Positions 43,745 to 52,427 of a stretch of 64,000 nucleotides of DNA are shown in pieces. Positions within the stretch are counted from its first letter, which is position 1. Every line of letters starts with the position of its first letter. The notes beneath the pieces are model-generated. The model worked only from the letters and a program-made list of their open reading frames with translations. It had not been told where the DNA came from and did not search any database. Source of the DNA: Halobellus limi (GTDB lineage Archaea > Halobacteriota > Halobacteria > Halobacteriales > Haloferacaceae). The DNA is taken from positions 1,054,001 to 1,118,000 of the forward strand of contig NZ_CP031311.1 in assembly GCF_004799685.1 (NCBI RefSeq). The letters run 5' to 3'. A program made the translations under genes and the position numbers.

Positions 43745-44344
43745 ATGTCCCAGTTCCCCGGGTCCGACGCGTCGTCCCCCTACGACATCTCGACGGTCGA
43801 TCTCACCGACGACCGCTACGAGGTCAAACAGTCGATGATCCGGAACAAGTACGTCGTCCGCGACGGCGCCGGTGACGTCGTCCTGCGCGGCAAGCAGAAG
43901 CTGTTCAAGATGAAAGAGGAGTTCCCCTTCGTCACCGGCGACGGCGCGGAGGCGTTCACGGTGAAGGCCGGCGGCATTCTGGACGTCGCCGGGAACTACG
44001 CCATCACGGACGCGGGCACCGGCGAGGAGGTCGTCGTTCTCGACGAGGACTTCTCGCTGTTCGTCGAGAACTGGACGATCCGCGACCCCGAGACGGGGGA
44101 GGCGCTCGCGACCATCCGCTCGAAGAACAAGCTCCTCTCGGCGCTCCGACACCTCGTCTCCGTCGCGAACCTCGTCCCGAACAAGTACGAGATCTTCGAC
44201 GCCGCGGGCGACCACGTCGGCGACATCGAGGGGCAGTTCTCGCTGCGGGACACCTACACGGTCAGCATCGACGACGCCAGCAACGTCCCGAAGGAGGCCG
44301 TGATCGCCGCCGCGTGCATCCTCGACGCCCTCGAAAACCAGTGA
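43745..44344 (+). CDS. LURP-one-related (LOR) / Tubby-C-fold protein
   Basis: A 199-residue protein with a predicted beta-barrel. YEVKQSMIRNKYVVRDGAGD, VLRGKQKLFKMKEEFPFV, FTVKAGGILDVAGNYAITDA and LFVENWTIRDPETGEALATI are in the style of LOR family proteins (PF04525). Such proteins resemble phospholipid scramblase/Tubby domains, and biological function in archaea is unclear. Single gene, ATG at 43745. Confidence 0.78.
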   Translation: MSQFPGSDASSPYDISTVDLTDDRYEVKQSMIRNKYVVRDGAGDVVLRGKQKLFKMKEEFPFVTGDGAEAFTVKAGGILDVAGNYAITDAGTGEEVVVLDEDFSLFVENWTIRDPETGEALATIRSKNKLLSALRHLVSVANLVPNKYEIFDAAGDHVGDIEGQFSLRDTYTVSIDDASNVPKEAVIAAACILDALENQ

Positions 44345-44419
44345 GGTGAGATCCGGTGCAGTCGTCGGGCGCTCCGGTTGTGAGACGTGCGGCGACGCTG
44401 GCTCGCGTCCGATTCGGGG

Positions 44420-44530
44420 TTAGGAATCCTCCGGAACGTCGGCGCCGCACTCCTCGCAGTAGTCTGACTGCCACGGCACGGTGTCGATGATCGTCGAGTC
44501 GTTGCCGCAGTTCGGGCACTCTCGGGTCAT
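44420..44530 (-). CDS. 36-residue zinc-ribbon microprotein
   Basis: The translation is MTRECPNCGNDSTIIDTVPW followed by QSDYCEECGADVPEDS. It has two CxxCG knuckles, CPNCG and CEECG, separated by 20 residues, a typical rubredoxin-like zinc ribbon. A TATA-like ACTTATTTGA at about 44573-44582 (minus strand) lies about 45 bases upstream. Haloarchaea contain many such tiny zinc-finger proteins of unknown role. Confidence 0.8.
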   Translation of the reverse strand: MTRECPNCGNDSTIIDTVPWQSDYCEECGADVPEDS

Positions 44531-44672
44531 TGGTCGGGCCTACGGGCGTCGTTGGATCGTACGAGAGGACGTGTCAAATAAGTTTCCTGAAAATTCCCGA
44601 GTGACGGACGGCGTAATTAGTTGACGTTCTCGCGTGCGTCTCCGGCCGGGACGCACGGCGTCCCGCGACCGA

Positions 44673-45812
44673 CTACCACGACCCCGCTACGGCGCGTTGG
44701 TAGGCCCGCTCAGCCCGGTCGGCGACGGCATCCCAGTCGTACTGCTGGGCGCGGTTGAGGGGATCCGTCGGCGGTCGTCTCCCTCCCAAGGCGGCGTCGA
44801 GCGTCTCCGTGAGGGATTCGACCGTGGGATCGACGAGAAAGCCGGCGTCGCCGACGACTTCGTCGGCCGCGGAGTCGGGGTGGTCGGCCGCGATAACGGT
44901 GCAATCTGCGGCCATCGCCTCCGCGAAGGTGAGCCCGAAGCCCTCCCTCGTGCTGGGGGAGGCGAAGACGTCGGCGGCGCGCATCTGACCGAGGACGTCC
45001 TCGTAGTCGTCGAGGAAGCCGAGGAACTCCACGCGGTCGGCGTGGGTGAGTGCGTCGCGCTCGCGTTCGAGGCGGTCGCGCTCGGGGCCGTCGCCGACGA
45101 CGCCGAGCGTGACGTCGCGGTCGTCGGCGACCGCGTCGAAGGCGTCGAGGAGGAGGTCGACGTTCTTGTGTTCGACGAGCCGGCCGGCGAAGAGCACGTC
45201 GTAGCCCCGGTCGGGCAGCGGGGCGTTCCGGATCTGTCCGACGTCGATACCGTTCGGGACGACGTCGATCCGTTCTCTGTCGGGACCGATGGCCGCGAGT
45301 CGGTCGGCGGTGATCTCGGAGATCGCGATCGGGTGCTGTGGCGTACGGGCGGTGAGGTGTTCGGTCAGTTTGCCGAACGGGGCGAGTGCGCCGAGGTACT
45401 CCTCCCAGTATTCGCCCCAGACCTCGTGCCAGGTCGTGACCAGCGGCGTGTCCGTCCGGAGGCTCGCGAGTTCGGTGGCGAGGACGGGGAAGTACGGAAA
45501 GACGCTGGCGACGACGACGTCGTGTTCGTCTTCTCGGAGCCGGCGGCGGAGCGGCGGGACAGCTCGGACGGCGAAGTCGAGGGCCTCCGTGATGGAGCGG
45601 CGCTCGCCGGCGTAGAGTTCGGCCTCGGGGGCGACGGCACGGAGGGTGATGCCCTCGTGGGTGATCTCTTCGGGGCCGTCCCAGAAGTGGCGGCCGTAGA
45701 TCGTGACGTCGTGGCCCCTGTTCGTGAGTCGGGTGCCGATCTCGTGGATGCGCTTTTCCGCACCGCCGGTCACCCAAGGATAGACGACGTTGCTCACGAA
45801 GGCCACGCGCAT
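44673..45812 (-). CDS. GT4 family glycosyltransferase
   Basis: A 379-residue GT-B enzyme. N-terminal FVSNVVYPWVTGGAEKRIHE acceptor motif, GHDVTIYGRHFW, and C-terminal donor half with PNGIDVGQI, LLFAGRL-type strand (VLFAGRLVEHKNVDLLLDAF), VGVVGDGPERDRL and the E-x7-E motif FASPSTREGFGLTFAEAMAA. Uses a nucleotide sugar donor; acceptor unknown. First gene of the surface-glycan region. Confidence 0.93.
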   Translation of the reverse strand: MRVAFVSNVVYPWVTGGAEKRIHEIGTRLTNRGHDVTIYGRHFWDGPEEITHEGITLRAVAPEAELYAGERRSITEALDFAVRAVPPLRRRLREDEHDVVVASVFPYFPVLATELASLRTDTPLVTTWHEVWGEYWEEYLGALAPFGKLTEHLTARTPQHPIAISEITADRLAAIGPDRERIDVVPNGIDVGQIRNAPLPDRGYDVLFAGRLVEHKNVDLLLDAFDAVADDRDVTLGVVGDGPERDRLERERDALTHADRVEFLGFLDDYEDVLGQMRAADVFASPSTREGFGLTFAEAMAADCTVIAADHPDSAADEVVGDAGFLVDPTVESLTETLDAALGGRRPPTDPLNRAQQYDWDAVADRAERAYQRAVAGSW

Positions 45813-45992
45813 TGTTTTGAGTGGTAATGGACAGCGACAATGGTCTTTCGATGTGTCGTCGGACTGTAGATCGGCGTCTGCTCGCCGGCCTCGGAACGGA
45901 GCCGGCATCGAACGCGCCGATTCGAGAGTGGTCGACCGAGGGATGTCGCCTCCTGGTACGCGCGGCACTGCGCTGACCCGTCGGGGAGCGGG

Positions 45993-46100
45993 TCACCACG
46001 ACAGGTACGCGTGAAGGATCGTAATCAGGACGATCGCGAGGAACAACCCGCCGAGTAAGAGCATCGCGACCATCGCCTCCGCGGGGGTGAGCGGTCGCAT
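45993..46100 (-). CDS. 35-residue single-helix membrane microprotein
   Basis: MRPLTPAEAMVAMLLLGGLF continues as LAIVLITILHAYLSW: a short basic/Pro start and one transmembrane helix (about residues 10-32) with a Trp end. It has ATG start and TGA stop, but nothing in sequence identifies a function. Real status needs confirmation by expression or conservation. Confidence 0.5.
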   Translation of the reverse strand: MRPLTPAEAMVAMLLLGGLFLAIVLITILHAYLSW

Positions 46101-46639
46101 ATCACGCACACAGCCGTGCACGACGGAACCATCCACCCGAACGGGCTAAGTTAGAGACATTTTACCCTGGTCCGCGTCGCCGGGGGTCGGTCCACACGGG
46201 CCGGTAGGCGGTCGCTATCCCGCGGGAGTCGCCGGCGGAGTCCGCGCGCCGCCTGCTCACAGATAGCGAAACACAAGCCCGCGACCCCAGTCGCGAGAGA
46301 TGCACTCGGCCTCTGTTTCGCTCGGCGTCGCTGCGAACGCCTCGTACAGTTCCACGTTCCCTTCCAAACCGCGGTCGAGCCGACGTTGTGCATCCCGATA
46401 TCTCTCGACAGTCTCTCGGCGAGCTATCGATTTAGGTTTCGGGTCGTTAACGTAGGTACTATTCAGATGGGAAGCCTATGGAGAGAGGGCACTCGAGCGA
46501 TTGTTCACGGTTTCGTTCCTTCGTGCTCGCAGGATCCATTTCTCTTCTAGGCTCGAGACGGGCGTGATCAGCCATAGCCGTTCCAGAGAGAGCCTCGTTT
46601 CGACTCGAAATATAAACCAACGGATGATAACACACCCGT
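46101..46639. other. Intergenic region, no supported gene
   Basis: 539 bp. One minus-strand frame is open from 46475 to 46257 (73 codons, ending GRGLVFRYL) but has no plausible start codon, so it may be a remnant. An upstream promoter for the gene at 46640 is not clear. Confidence 0.5.
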
Positions 46640-46981
46640 ATGCAGGCACTGGTACACTTCACTGTCGGTATCAGTATCGCGCTCCTGATTTTCACGCGCG
46701 TCGATCTCCCTACCCCCCAGGAGTTCCTCCTGATGTTCTGCAGCGGCTTCTGGGGGTTGGTCCCGGACGGTCACTGGCTGTTTCGGGAGTTCGGGATTAC
46801 GGGCGTCGCGAGTACCTGGCGCGCCGTCCACCAGACGGTGTACGTGAACGTCTTCTGGTTTCACCACTTCATCGACAGCATCGAGACCGGACGGAACAAC
46901 CTGGAGGCTGGAATCGCGCTCGGCATACTCCTCGTGGCGGTCGCCGGGTATCACCGCTACAACGACTGGACGATCAGTTGA
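46640..46981 (+). CDS. Membrane-associated protein, unknown
   Basis: A 113-residue protein beginning MQALVHFTVGISIALLIFTR, with a first helix (about 4-18), a hydrophobic patch PQEFLLMFCSGFWGLVPD with aromatic residues, and a final helix AGIALGILLVAVAGYH. HWLF and HHFIDSIETG are His-rich. I do not recognise it. The next 285 bp (46982-47266) show no gene. Confidence 0.65.
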   Translation: MQALVHFTVGISIALLIFTRVDLPTPQEFLLMFCSGFWGLVPDGHWLFREFGITGVASTWRAVHQTVYVNVFWFHHFIDSIETGRNNLEAGIALGILLVAVAGYHRYNDWTIS

Positions 46982-47266
46982 GTCTCGATGTGGTGATCCG
47001 CGGGCGGGTCCGCTGAACCGCCGGCGAACGGCTCCCGCTGCGTCTCGAGAGCATCGCAGTGAGGATCGCTCAGGGATCCGTAGACTGCCGTGCGGTGTCT
47101 CTCGATTGTGCGTATTCGGGGACGAGCAGTAGGCCGATATCCCTCGTGACCGCGATCGCGTTTCCGGTCGAAGAGCGGCTCTCGGGTAGACGCCTCGGCC
47201 GCGGTCCCGGTGAATAGACGGAGGCCGCAAAACGTTTCCCCGGTGACAGTCAGATACGACTATCGG

Positions 47267-47701
47267 ATGGACGAGATGACGACGGAACGAGCCGTCACCT
47301 GGGTGTTGGCCGTGGCGCTCCTGGCGTCGCTCTTCGGCGTGGTGTTCTTCGCAGCGAATCCCCCCACGGTGACGGAGCCATTCACGGAGTTCTACATCCT
47401 GGGGCCGGACGGGAGCGCGACCGACTACCCGACGAACCTGTCCGTCGGCGAATCGGGGACGGTGATCGTGGGCGTGACGAACCACGAACACGAGGCCGTG
47501 AGCTACACGGTGGTGATGAAACTGGACAACGAGACGGTCGGAGAGCGACCAGTGCGGTTGGGAGACGAGGAGACCTGGGAGGGGGAGATGTCCTTCACCG
47601 TCGAGGAGCCGGGTCGGCAGCGGCTTCGGCTGGAGTTGTACCGGGGTGAGGTGTCGGGGGAGCCGTATCGGTCGTTACGGTTGTGGGTGCACGTTACGTA
47701 A
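47267..47701 (+). CDS. DUF1616-like membrane-anchored protein
   Basis: A 144-residue protein. An N-terminal helix (AVTWVLAVALLASLFGVVFF, about 10-29) anchors an Ig-like external domain: FTEFYILGPDGSATDYPTNL, TVIVGVTNHEHEAVSYTVVM and RLRLELYRGEVSGEPYRSL, which is the usual C-terminal domain of haloarchaeal DUF1616 proteins found in glycan clusters. Start ATG 47267. Its stop region overlaps the following convergent glycosyltransferase by 8 bp. Confidence 0.75.
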   Translation: MDEMTTERAVTWVLAVALLASLFGVVFFAANPPTVTEPFTEFYILGPDGSATDYPTNLSVGESGTVIVGVTNHEHEAVSYTVVMKLDNETVGERPVRLGDEETWEGEMSFTVEEPGRQRLRLELYRGEVSGEPYRSLRLWVHVT

Positions 47702-48668
47702 GATCTCGGTAGATATTCATCGTCTCTTCGGCGGCCCTCTCCCAGGAGAACTCCCACGCTCGTTCTCGCGCTCTCGTCGAGAGTGCTTTACGCTCGGTTT
47801 CGTCTTCGAGAAGTCGTTCGATGGCCTCGACGTGAGCGTCCGTATCGTGCGGATCACACAGGATAGCGGCGTCGCCGGCCACCTCCGGAACGGAGTAGAC
47901 GTCGGAGGCGACGACCGCACAGCCGGCCGCCATCGCTTCGAGGACCGGCAGGCCGAACCCCTCGTGGAGGGTCGGGAAGTAGAACACGGCGGCTCGCTCG
48001 TAGAGGTCGACGAGTTCGTCCTCGGGGACGTAGCCCCTGATTTCGACGTTCTCCGTTTCCGGTCGGTCCGGGATGTGCTCGTCCCACCCGCTGCCGGCGA
48101 TCACGAATCGACGATCGAGCCGTTCCGCGGCTTCGACGATCGCGGCGGGGTTCTTGCGCTTCGCCGCGAGGCTGACGTGGAGCACGAAGGGCTCGTCGTC
48201 CGTCGGTGTGGTCTCGTCGGCGCGGTATCGCGCGTCGACACCGTGGCGGACGACGTCGATCTTCGACTCCGGGAACTCTTTCCTCAGCGCCGCTTTGACG
48301 CTCTCGGAGATCGCGATGATTCGATCGCAGCTGTCGAAGAGCCACGTTTGCGTGAGGTGATTGAGCGGGTAGAGTCCGGGTCGGGCGGTGAGTTCCGGGC
48401 GATCGAGGAAGAAGAGGTCGTCGGTGGAGACGACGACGGGCGTGTCGGATCGGAGCATTCGGAACAGCGTGAGGTATTCGAACTCCGAGAGCGCCGCGCG
48501 GGAGTAGAAGTTCACCTCGAAGAGGTGGACGACGTCGGCCTCGCGCCAGTCGTCGACGGCGACGACGTCGCGGTCGGTGAGGGCATCGCGGAGCGAGGAC
48601 ATATAGATGTGTTCGGAGGCGTTGGTGTCGGTGAGAGTGAAGAAGTGAACGCGGAGGGGATCGGTCAT
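47694..48668 (-). CDS. GT4 family glycosyltransferase
   Basis: A 324-residue GT-B protein with donor motifs VVRHGVDARYRADETTP, LHVSLAAKRKNPAAIVEAAE, FYFPTLHEGFGLPVLEAMAA and GCAVVASDVYSVPEVAGDAA; the acceptor half is short. Ends overlap the DUF1616-like gene by 8 bp in convergent orientation. Confidence 0.9.
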   Translation of the reverse strand: MTDPLRVHFFTLTDTNASEHIYMSSLRDALTDRDVVAVDDWREADVVHLFEVNFYSRAALSEFEYLTLFRMLRSDTPVVVSTDDLFFLDRPELTARPGLYPLNHLTQTWLFDSCDRIIAISESVKAALRKEFPESKIDVVRHGVDARYRADETTPTDDEPFVLHVSLAAKRKNPAAIVEAAERLDRRFVIAGSGWDEHIPDRPETENVEIRGYVPEDELVDLYERAAVFYFPTLHEGFGLPVLEAMAAGCAVVASDVYSVPEVAGDAAILCDPHDTDAHVEAIERLLEDETERKALSTRARERAWEFSWERAAEETMNIYRDLT

Positions 48669-48675
48669 CGATGAA

Positions 48676-50034
48676 TCACTTATATCCGAGGTGTTCCAAA
48701 CGGTCTTCGATCTCGTCCGGCATTTCGTCTATCGAATCGTCGCTTTCGCCCGTGAAATCTCTGCGGTTCTCCCGCACTTCGTCGACTCGTTTTCGTAGCT
48801 CGGATACGCGCTCCGGGAGCCGTTCTCCCGTCTCGGGATCGATCGCTCGATCGCCATCCTTGTCGTGGATGAACATCGCGTCCTTCGTCCGGAGCATATA
48901 GTGGTCCCGATTCCACTCGGCCGGGATGTTGGCGAGGATACCCGTGGCGTCGGGCGAGTACTGACCGACTCCCGTGCTCTCGGCGTAGACGGCTCGGTCG
49001 TCGTCGAAGTCGTCCTCGAAGAGGTTGCGTCCGCGGATGAAGTCGTCCGTGTCGATCCCGGCGAGATCGAGGATCGTCTTGTGGATCTCGAGGATGCTCG
49101 TCACGGCGTCGATATCCCTCTCTGGGACTTCATTGCCGAGCGCGACGGCGGGGACGTGGACGAGCTCGGGCCAGATGCCGTACTCGTGTCCGCGGAAGCC
49201 GTGCTCGCCGAACATTTCGCCGTGATCGGAGATGACGAAGAGCGCGTCCCAGTCGACGCGATCGATCAGTTTCGGGAGTTCGTCGTTCAGGTAGCGGGCC
49301 GCACCCCTGTAGTTCTCCCAGTGGCGGGCGTGTTCCTCGTCTGTGACGGGATCCCTTCGGAGAGTGAGGTGGAAGGGTTGCGTGTCGAGTGGCTCCTCGT
49401 CGGCGTAGCCCTCGGGTGGTTCGTACGGGAAGTGTGCCGGCATCAGATTCGCGAAGAAAAAGAGATCATCCGGTGGGTTTTCCAGGTGTTCGTCAGCCCC
49501 GTCGTGGGCCCACGAGAGAGTGTTCGAGTCGTCTGCCACGTTCGACCGGAGGAACTCTACACCCGTGCGAAGAGTCCGGAGCGTCGGGGCGTCGCTTTCG
49601 ACGACGCGTTTGACCGCACGGGCGTAGCGAAGCGGACCGTCACCGATGGTCGAAAATAGCTCGTCCCAGTCGAAGTCGTCGGAGCCGGTGGGTCGCCCTT
49701 TGAGATTCGGTCCCCTGACTAACTCATCGAATCCACGACTGAAATTGAAGAAGGGATCGATGTGGACGTTGTTGCTAAACGCGACTGTGTGGTAGCCGGT
49801 GTTGGAGAGCCGTTCCGCCAGCGTCGGACGATCAGTCGTGAGATATCTGTTTTCGGAATGGGTACCGGTTTCAGTCGGGTAAAGACCTGTGAATAGAGAC
49901 GCGTGTGCAGGCGCAGTCCATCGTGAGGTAGAATGAAATGCGTTCAACGACGAAGTGGCGGAGTTGAGGTCCGTACACTCAGAACAGAAAGTATCGTAGC
50001 GTAGCGTGTCAAGTACAACGATGCCTATCTTCAC
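48676..50034 (-). CDS. Alkaline-phosphatase-superfamily (sulfatase-like) enzyme with Thr nucleophile
   Basis: A 452-residue protein from a GTG start at 50034. KIGIVVLDTLRYDTF holds the first metal-binding Asp (D9). The nucleophile position reads SRWTAPAHASLFTG: Thr40 where sulfatases carry Cys/Ser (CxPSR). SDHGEMFGEHGFRGHEYG (about 280-297) supplies more metal ligands. A Thr nucleophile is used by phosphoglycerol and phosphoethanolamine transferases of this superfamily, so a sugar-modifying group transferase is more likely than a formylglycine sulfatase. It sits 7 bp from the preceding GT4 gene. Confidence 0.85.
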   Translation of the reverse strand: MKIGIVVLDTLRYDTFCSECTDLNSATSSLNAFHSTSRWTAPAHASLFTGLYPTETGTHSENRYLTTDRPTLAERLSNTGYHTVAFSNNVHIDPFFNFSRGFDELVRGPNLKGRPTGSDDFDWDELFSTIGDGPLRYARAVKRVVESDAPTLRTLRTGVEFLRSNVADDSNTLSWAHDGADEHLENPPDDLFFFANLMPAHFPYEPPEGYADEEPLDTQPFHLTLRRDPVTDEEHARHWENYRGAARYLNDELPKLIDRVDWDALFVISDHGEMFGEHGFRGHEYGIWPELVHVPAVALGNEVPERDIDAVTSILEIHKTILDLAGIDTDDFIRGRNLFEDDFDDDRAVYAESTGVGQYSPDATGILANIPAEWNRDHYMLRTKDAMFIHDKDGDRAIDPETGERLPERVSELRKRVDEVRENRRDFTGESDDSIDEMPDEIEDRLEHLGYK

Positions 50035-50100
50035 TCGGACCACGTCCGTTGCGCTAACCTCATTTACAAATTCCCCGATATCGCAACGTCTCGGTTCCAA

Positions 50101-50116
50101 CTATCCGATTGGATAG
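50101..50116. promoter_or_regulatory. Palindrome CTATCC-GATT-GGATAG between divergent genes
   Basis: Perfect 6-base arms (50101-50106 and 50111-50116), in the 170-bp region between the divergently transcribed sulfatase-like gene and the GT4 gene. It may be an operator for one or both. Confidence 0.4.
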
Positions 50117-50207
50117 AAAAGCATTTCTATTTGATACACAGTTTACATTCAATCACAAGGAGGAGCGTGAACTACTATCGATTCACGCCGATCTAAAAAA
50201 GAAACCA

Positions 50208-51326
50208 ATGGATGTCGAACTAAACGTCGGCTGGGTATACCCCGCGATGGGACACTCGGTAAACGAGGAAAGCGCGAACTACGGACATCCGGCTCACCGG
50301 GGCTTCCAGCAGCACATCGATGCCGATCCGATTCTCTTGCCCGATGTCGATATTGGCCCATTTGCTGGGACGTTCGCGAAACCACTCGTGGAAGCTTGGC
50401 AGCTGGCCATTCCTGAGTACGACGTGTATATTTTGGAGAACGCGGAAGCAGTATACGCCGCTCCGTTCATCCGGCGAGCGTATCCAGACGCGACAATCAT
50501 TCTCCTCGCTGCACACCGCGTGTTCGGCTTGGAGAGCTACGACTTCGCTAGCGATCCGTTCCCGAAATCAGTATTTCGCCGAGGAGAACGATACCTCGAC
50601 CAGAGACTCATTCGGAGGTTCATACGAAGTTACGTTGACGGTGTACTCGCCGTGTCCGACCTAGTCAAATCGACTGTCGAGCAGTTCGCCCCCGGCCTGC
50701 CGGTCGAGGTCGTGTACCCGTACGTTCAGCCGGATATGGTTGAGGCTCTAGACGGAGTTACGCCGAATCTGGGATCCAATCACGCGGTCACCGTCTGTGA
50801 AGGTCGCGACCACAAGGGCGTAGATCTACTGGTCGAGGCATGGTCGCAGGTTCGCGAGCAGATTCCGGATGCGACACTCCACATTGTTGGTAGTGGTCAT
50901 CCTGAGAAGTACGAATCAACGCCCGGCGTCACGGTTCGAGGGTTCGTGGATGATCTCGGCGACGAGTATGGGAAGGCATCATTGTATGTTCACCCGGCGC
51001 GCGCTGATGCCTTCGGTGTGACGGTTACGGAAGCGATGCGTGCCGGCGTCGTCCCGCTCGTCACACGTACTACTGGAGCGTACCCTATCGTTCGAGAGGT
51101 GTCGCCAGATATGGTCGTCGAACTGAACGTCGAGTCGTTAGCAGATGGGGTTATAAGATACTTTGAGCAAAGCGATAACGTGCGACAACAGTGGTCCAAG
51201 CAGGCTATTAAGGGGTCTAAACCATTCGTGGAGGACAAAATGATTAGAAAATTCAAAAACTGGCTTCGAACATTACTTGAAAAAGATAATTATCGTATAC
51301 AGTTCAAGAATTTACCGAAACAATAA
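50208..51326 (+). CDS. GT4 family glycosyltransferase
   Basis: A 372-residue GT-B protein (MDVELNVGWVYPAMGHSVNE). Donor half: VTVCEGRDHKGVDLLVEAWS, LHIVGSGHPEKYESTPGV, and the E-x7-E region LYVHPARADAFGVTVTEAMR. The start ATG at 50208 is chosen because an AT-rich box (ATCTAAAAAAG) lies directly upstream and homologous sequence starts here; a TTG at 50109 would add 33 doubtful residues. Codon use drifts AT-rich towards the 3' end, where the AT-rich island begins. Confidence 0.87.
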   Translation: MDVELNVGWVYPAMGHSVNEESANYGHPAHRGFQQHIDADPILLPDVDIGPFAGTFAKPLVEAWQLAIPEYDVYILENAEAVYAAPFIRRAYPDATIILLAAHRVFGLESYDFASDPFPKSVFRRGERYLDQRLIRRFIRSYVDGVLAVSDLVKSTVEQFAPGLPVEVVYPYVQPDMVEALDGVTPNLGSNHAVTVCEGRDHKGVDLLVEAWSQVREQIPDATLHIVGSGHPEKYESTPGVTVRGFVDDLGDEYGKASLYVHPARADAFGVTVTEAMRAGVVPLVTRTTGAYPIVREVSPDMVVELNVESLADGVIRYFEQSDNVRQQWSKQAIKGSKPFVEDKMIRKFKNWLRTLLEKDNYRIQFKNLPKQ

Positions 51327-51426
51327 TTTATTAGAGATTAATGGTATGTTATATCAATATTTCCTATTAAATATTCTATATTATTTTAATTCTGTCTAGT
51401 ATTCTTAGAAAATATTTCTGTTGGAA

Positions 51427-52427
51427 CGCTCTTCTGTAGGAGATTGTTGATACTGGCGAGCTGTCGCTGTGGAGTCGAAGAGGACAAGGGCACCGCGTCA
51501 GCGGTGCCCGACACGGATGATTCCGCTAGATGCGTTTGGGTCGGAATCGGTCGCAGCGGACCTGCTCCAACAGGTTCGCTGGCGTGACGGTGTGACTTGT
51601 CCCCGCTGCCGTTCTGACCGAACGGTCAGAAACGGCAGCTATGGGAAGTTTCAGCGGTATCTCTGTAAGGATTGCGGCCGCACATTCAACGATAAAACCG
51701 ACACGATCTTCGCTCATTCGAAGATCGCGCTCCGCAAGTGGCTGTTTTCGACCTACGCCTTTCTCCGGTTTAACACCAGCCTCAGGCAGTTATAGTGCGA
51801 AATCGAGGTCACCTACAAAACGATCCATAGGCGTGTCGAGCGCTTCACCGAAGCACTCGACGCGCCGTCACTCAATCTCGTTGGCCCGGTCGAAATAGAC
51901 GAATTCTACGTCTCTGCCGGCCTCAAAGGCCGCGAGCGCGACCGCTGGTCGCGCTCTCGCGGTCTCTCCCGACGTGGACGCGGAACGTATCACCAAGACA
52001 AACCGCCAGTTTTCGTTCTCGTAGATCGTGGCACCGAGCAACGATACATCGTGCCAGCGAAATCCGCAGATGAATCGACGATTCGGCTCCTGCTGGCTGA
52101 CCGCCAGCAGGAGCCTCTCACCGTCTATACCGACGGATTTTGCGCGTACGAGCCCCTTGCGGAAGATGAGAATTTCGACCGTGAATACGTCGTTCATAGA
52201 GACGGTGAGTACACCGATGACACGGTCCACGTGAACACGTGCGAGAGCCACGCGTCGCTGGCGCGACGGTGGCTCTCGCCGCATCGAGGCATCTCAAAAG
52301 ATCGTCTCACACAGTATCTTAGAGCGTTCCAACTCAGACGAGAACTCTATCGCAAACCCGGACGAAAAGCGCTCAAACACGCCATCAAAGCCACTCTCTG
52401 AAATCAACAATGTGCTCCACAAGAGCG
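51427..52427. mobile_element. IS1595-type insertion sequence, about 1001 bp, defective
   Basis: Imperfect 25-bp terminal inverted repeats: left 51427-51451 (CGCTCTTCTGTAGGAGATTG...) and right 52403-52427, 21 of 25 bases matching. The single gene encodes an IS1595-type (zinc-ribbon plus DDE) transposase that is interrupted by an in-frame TAG. The 8-bp flanks (TGTTGGAA left, ATGAATGT right) do not match, so no target duplication remains. The right end runs into a truncated sulfatase-like gene. Confidence 0.85.
51517..52401 (+). pseudogene. IS1595 family transposase, nonsense mutated
   Basis: A transposase of about 294 codons with one in-frame TAG at 51793-51795. N-terminal zinc ribbon: CPRCRSDRTVRNGSYGKFQR with a second pair in YLCKDCGRTF. 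Then ALRKWLFSTYAFLRFNTSLR, stop, CEIEVTYKTIHRRVERFTEA, and the catalytic core PVEIDEFYVSAGLKGRERDR, VYTDGFCAYEPL and HVNTCESHASLARRWLSPHR. The reading frame is the same before and after the stop, so a single base change is sufficient. ATG at 51517 is likelier than the GTG at 51469. Confidence 0.85.

Noticed and set aside
46257-46475. 73-codon minus-strand frame in the 539-bp gap
   Set aside because: No ATG or well-placed GTG/TTG start, mixed codon use, and no recognisable motif. It may be a remnant, but I cannot support a gene.
51793-51795. Recoding of TAG as pyrrolysine in the transposase
   Set aside because: Nothing in this window suggests the pyl machinery, and a nonsense mutation in an IS is far simpler.
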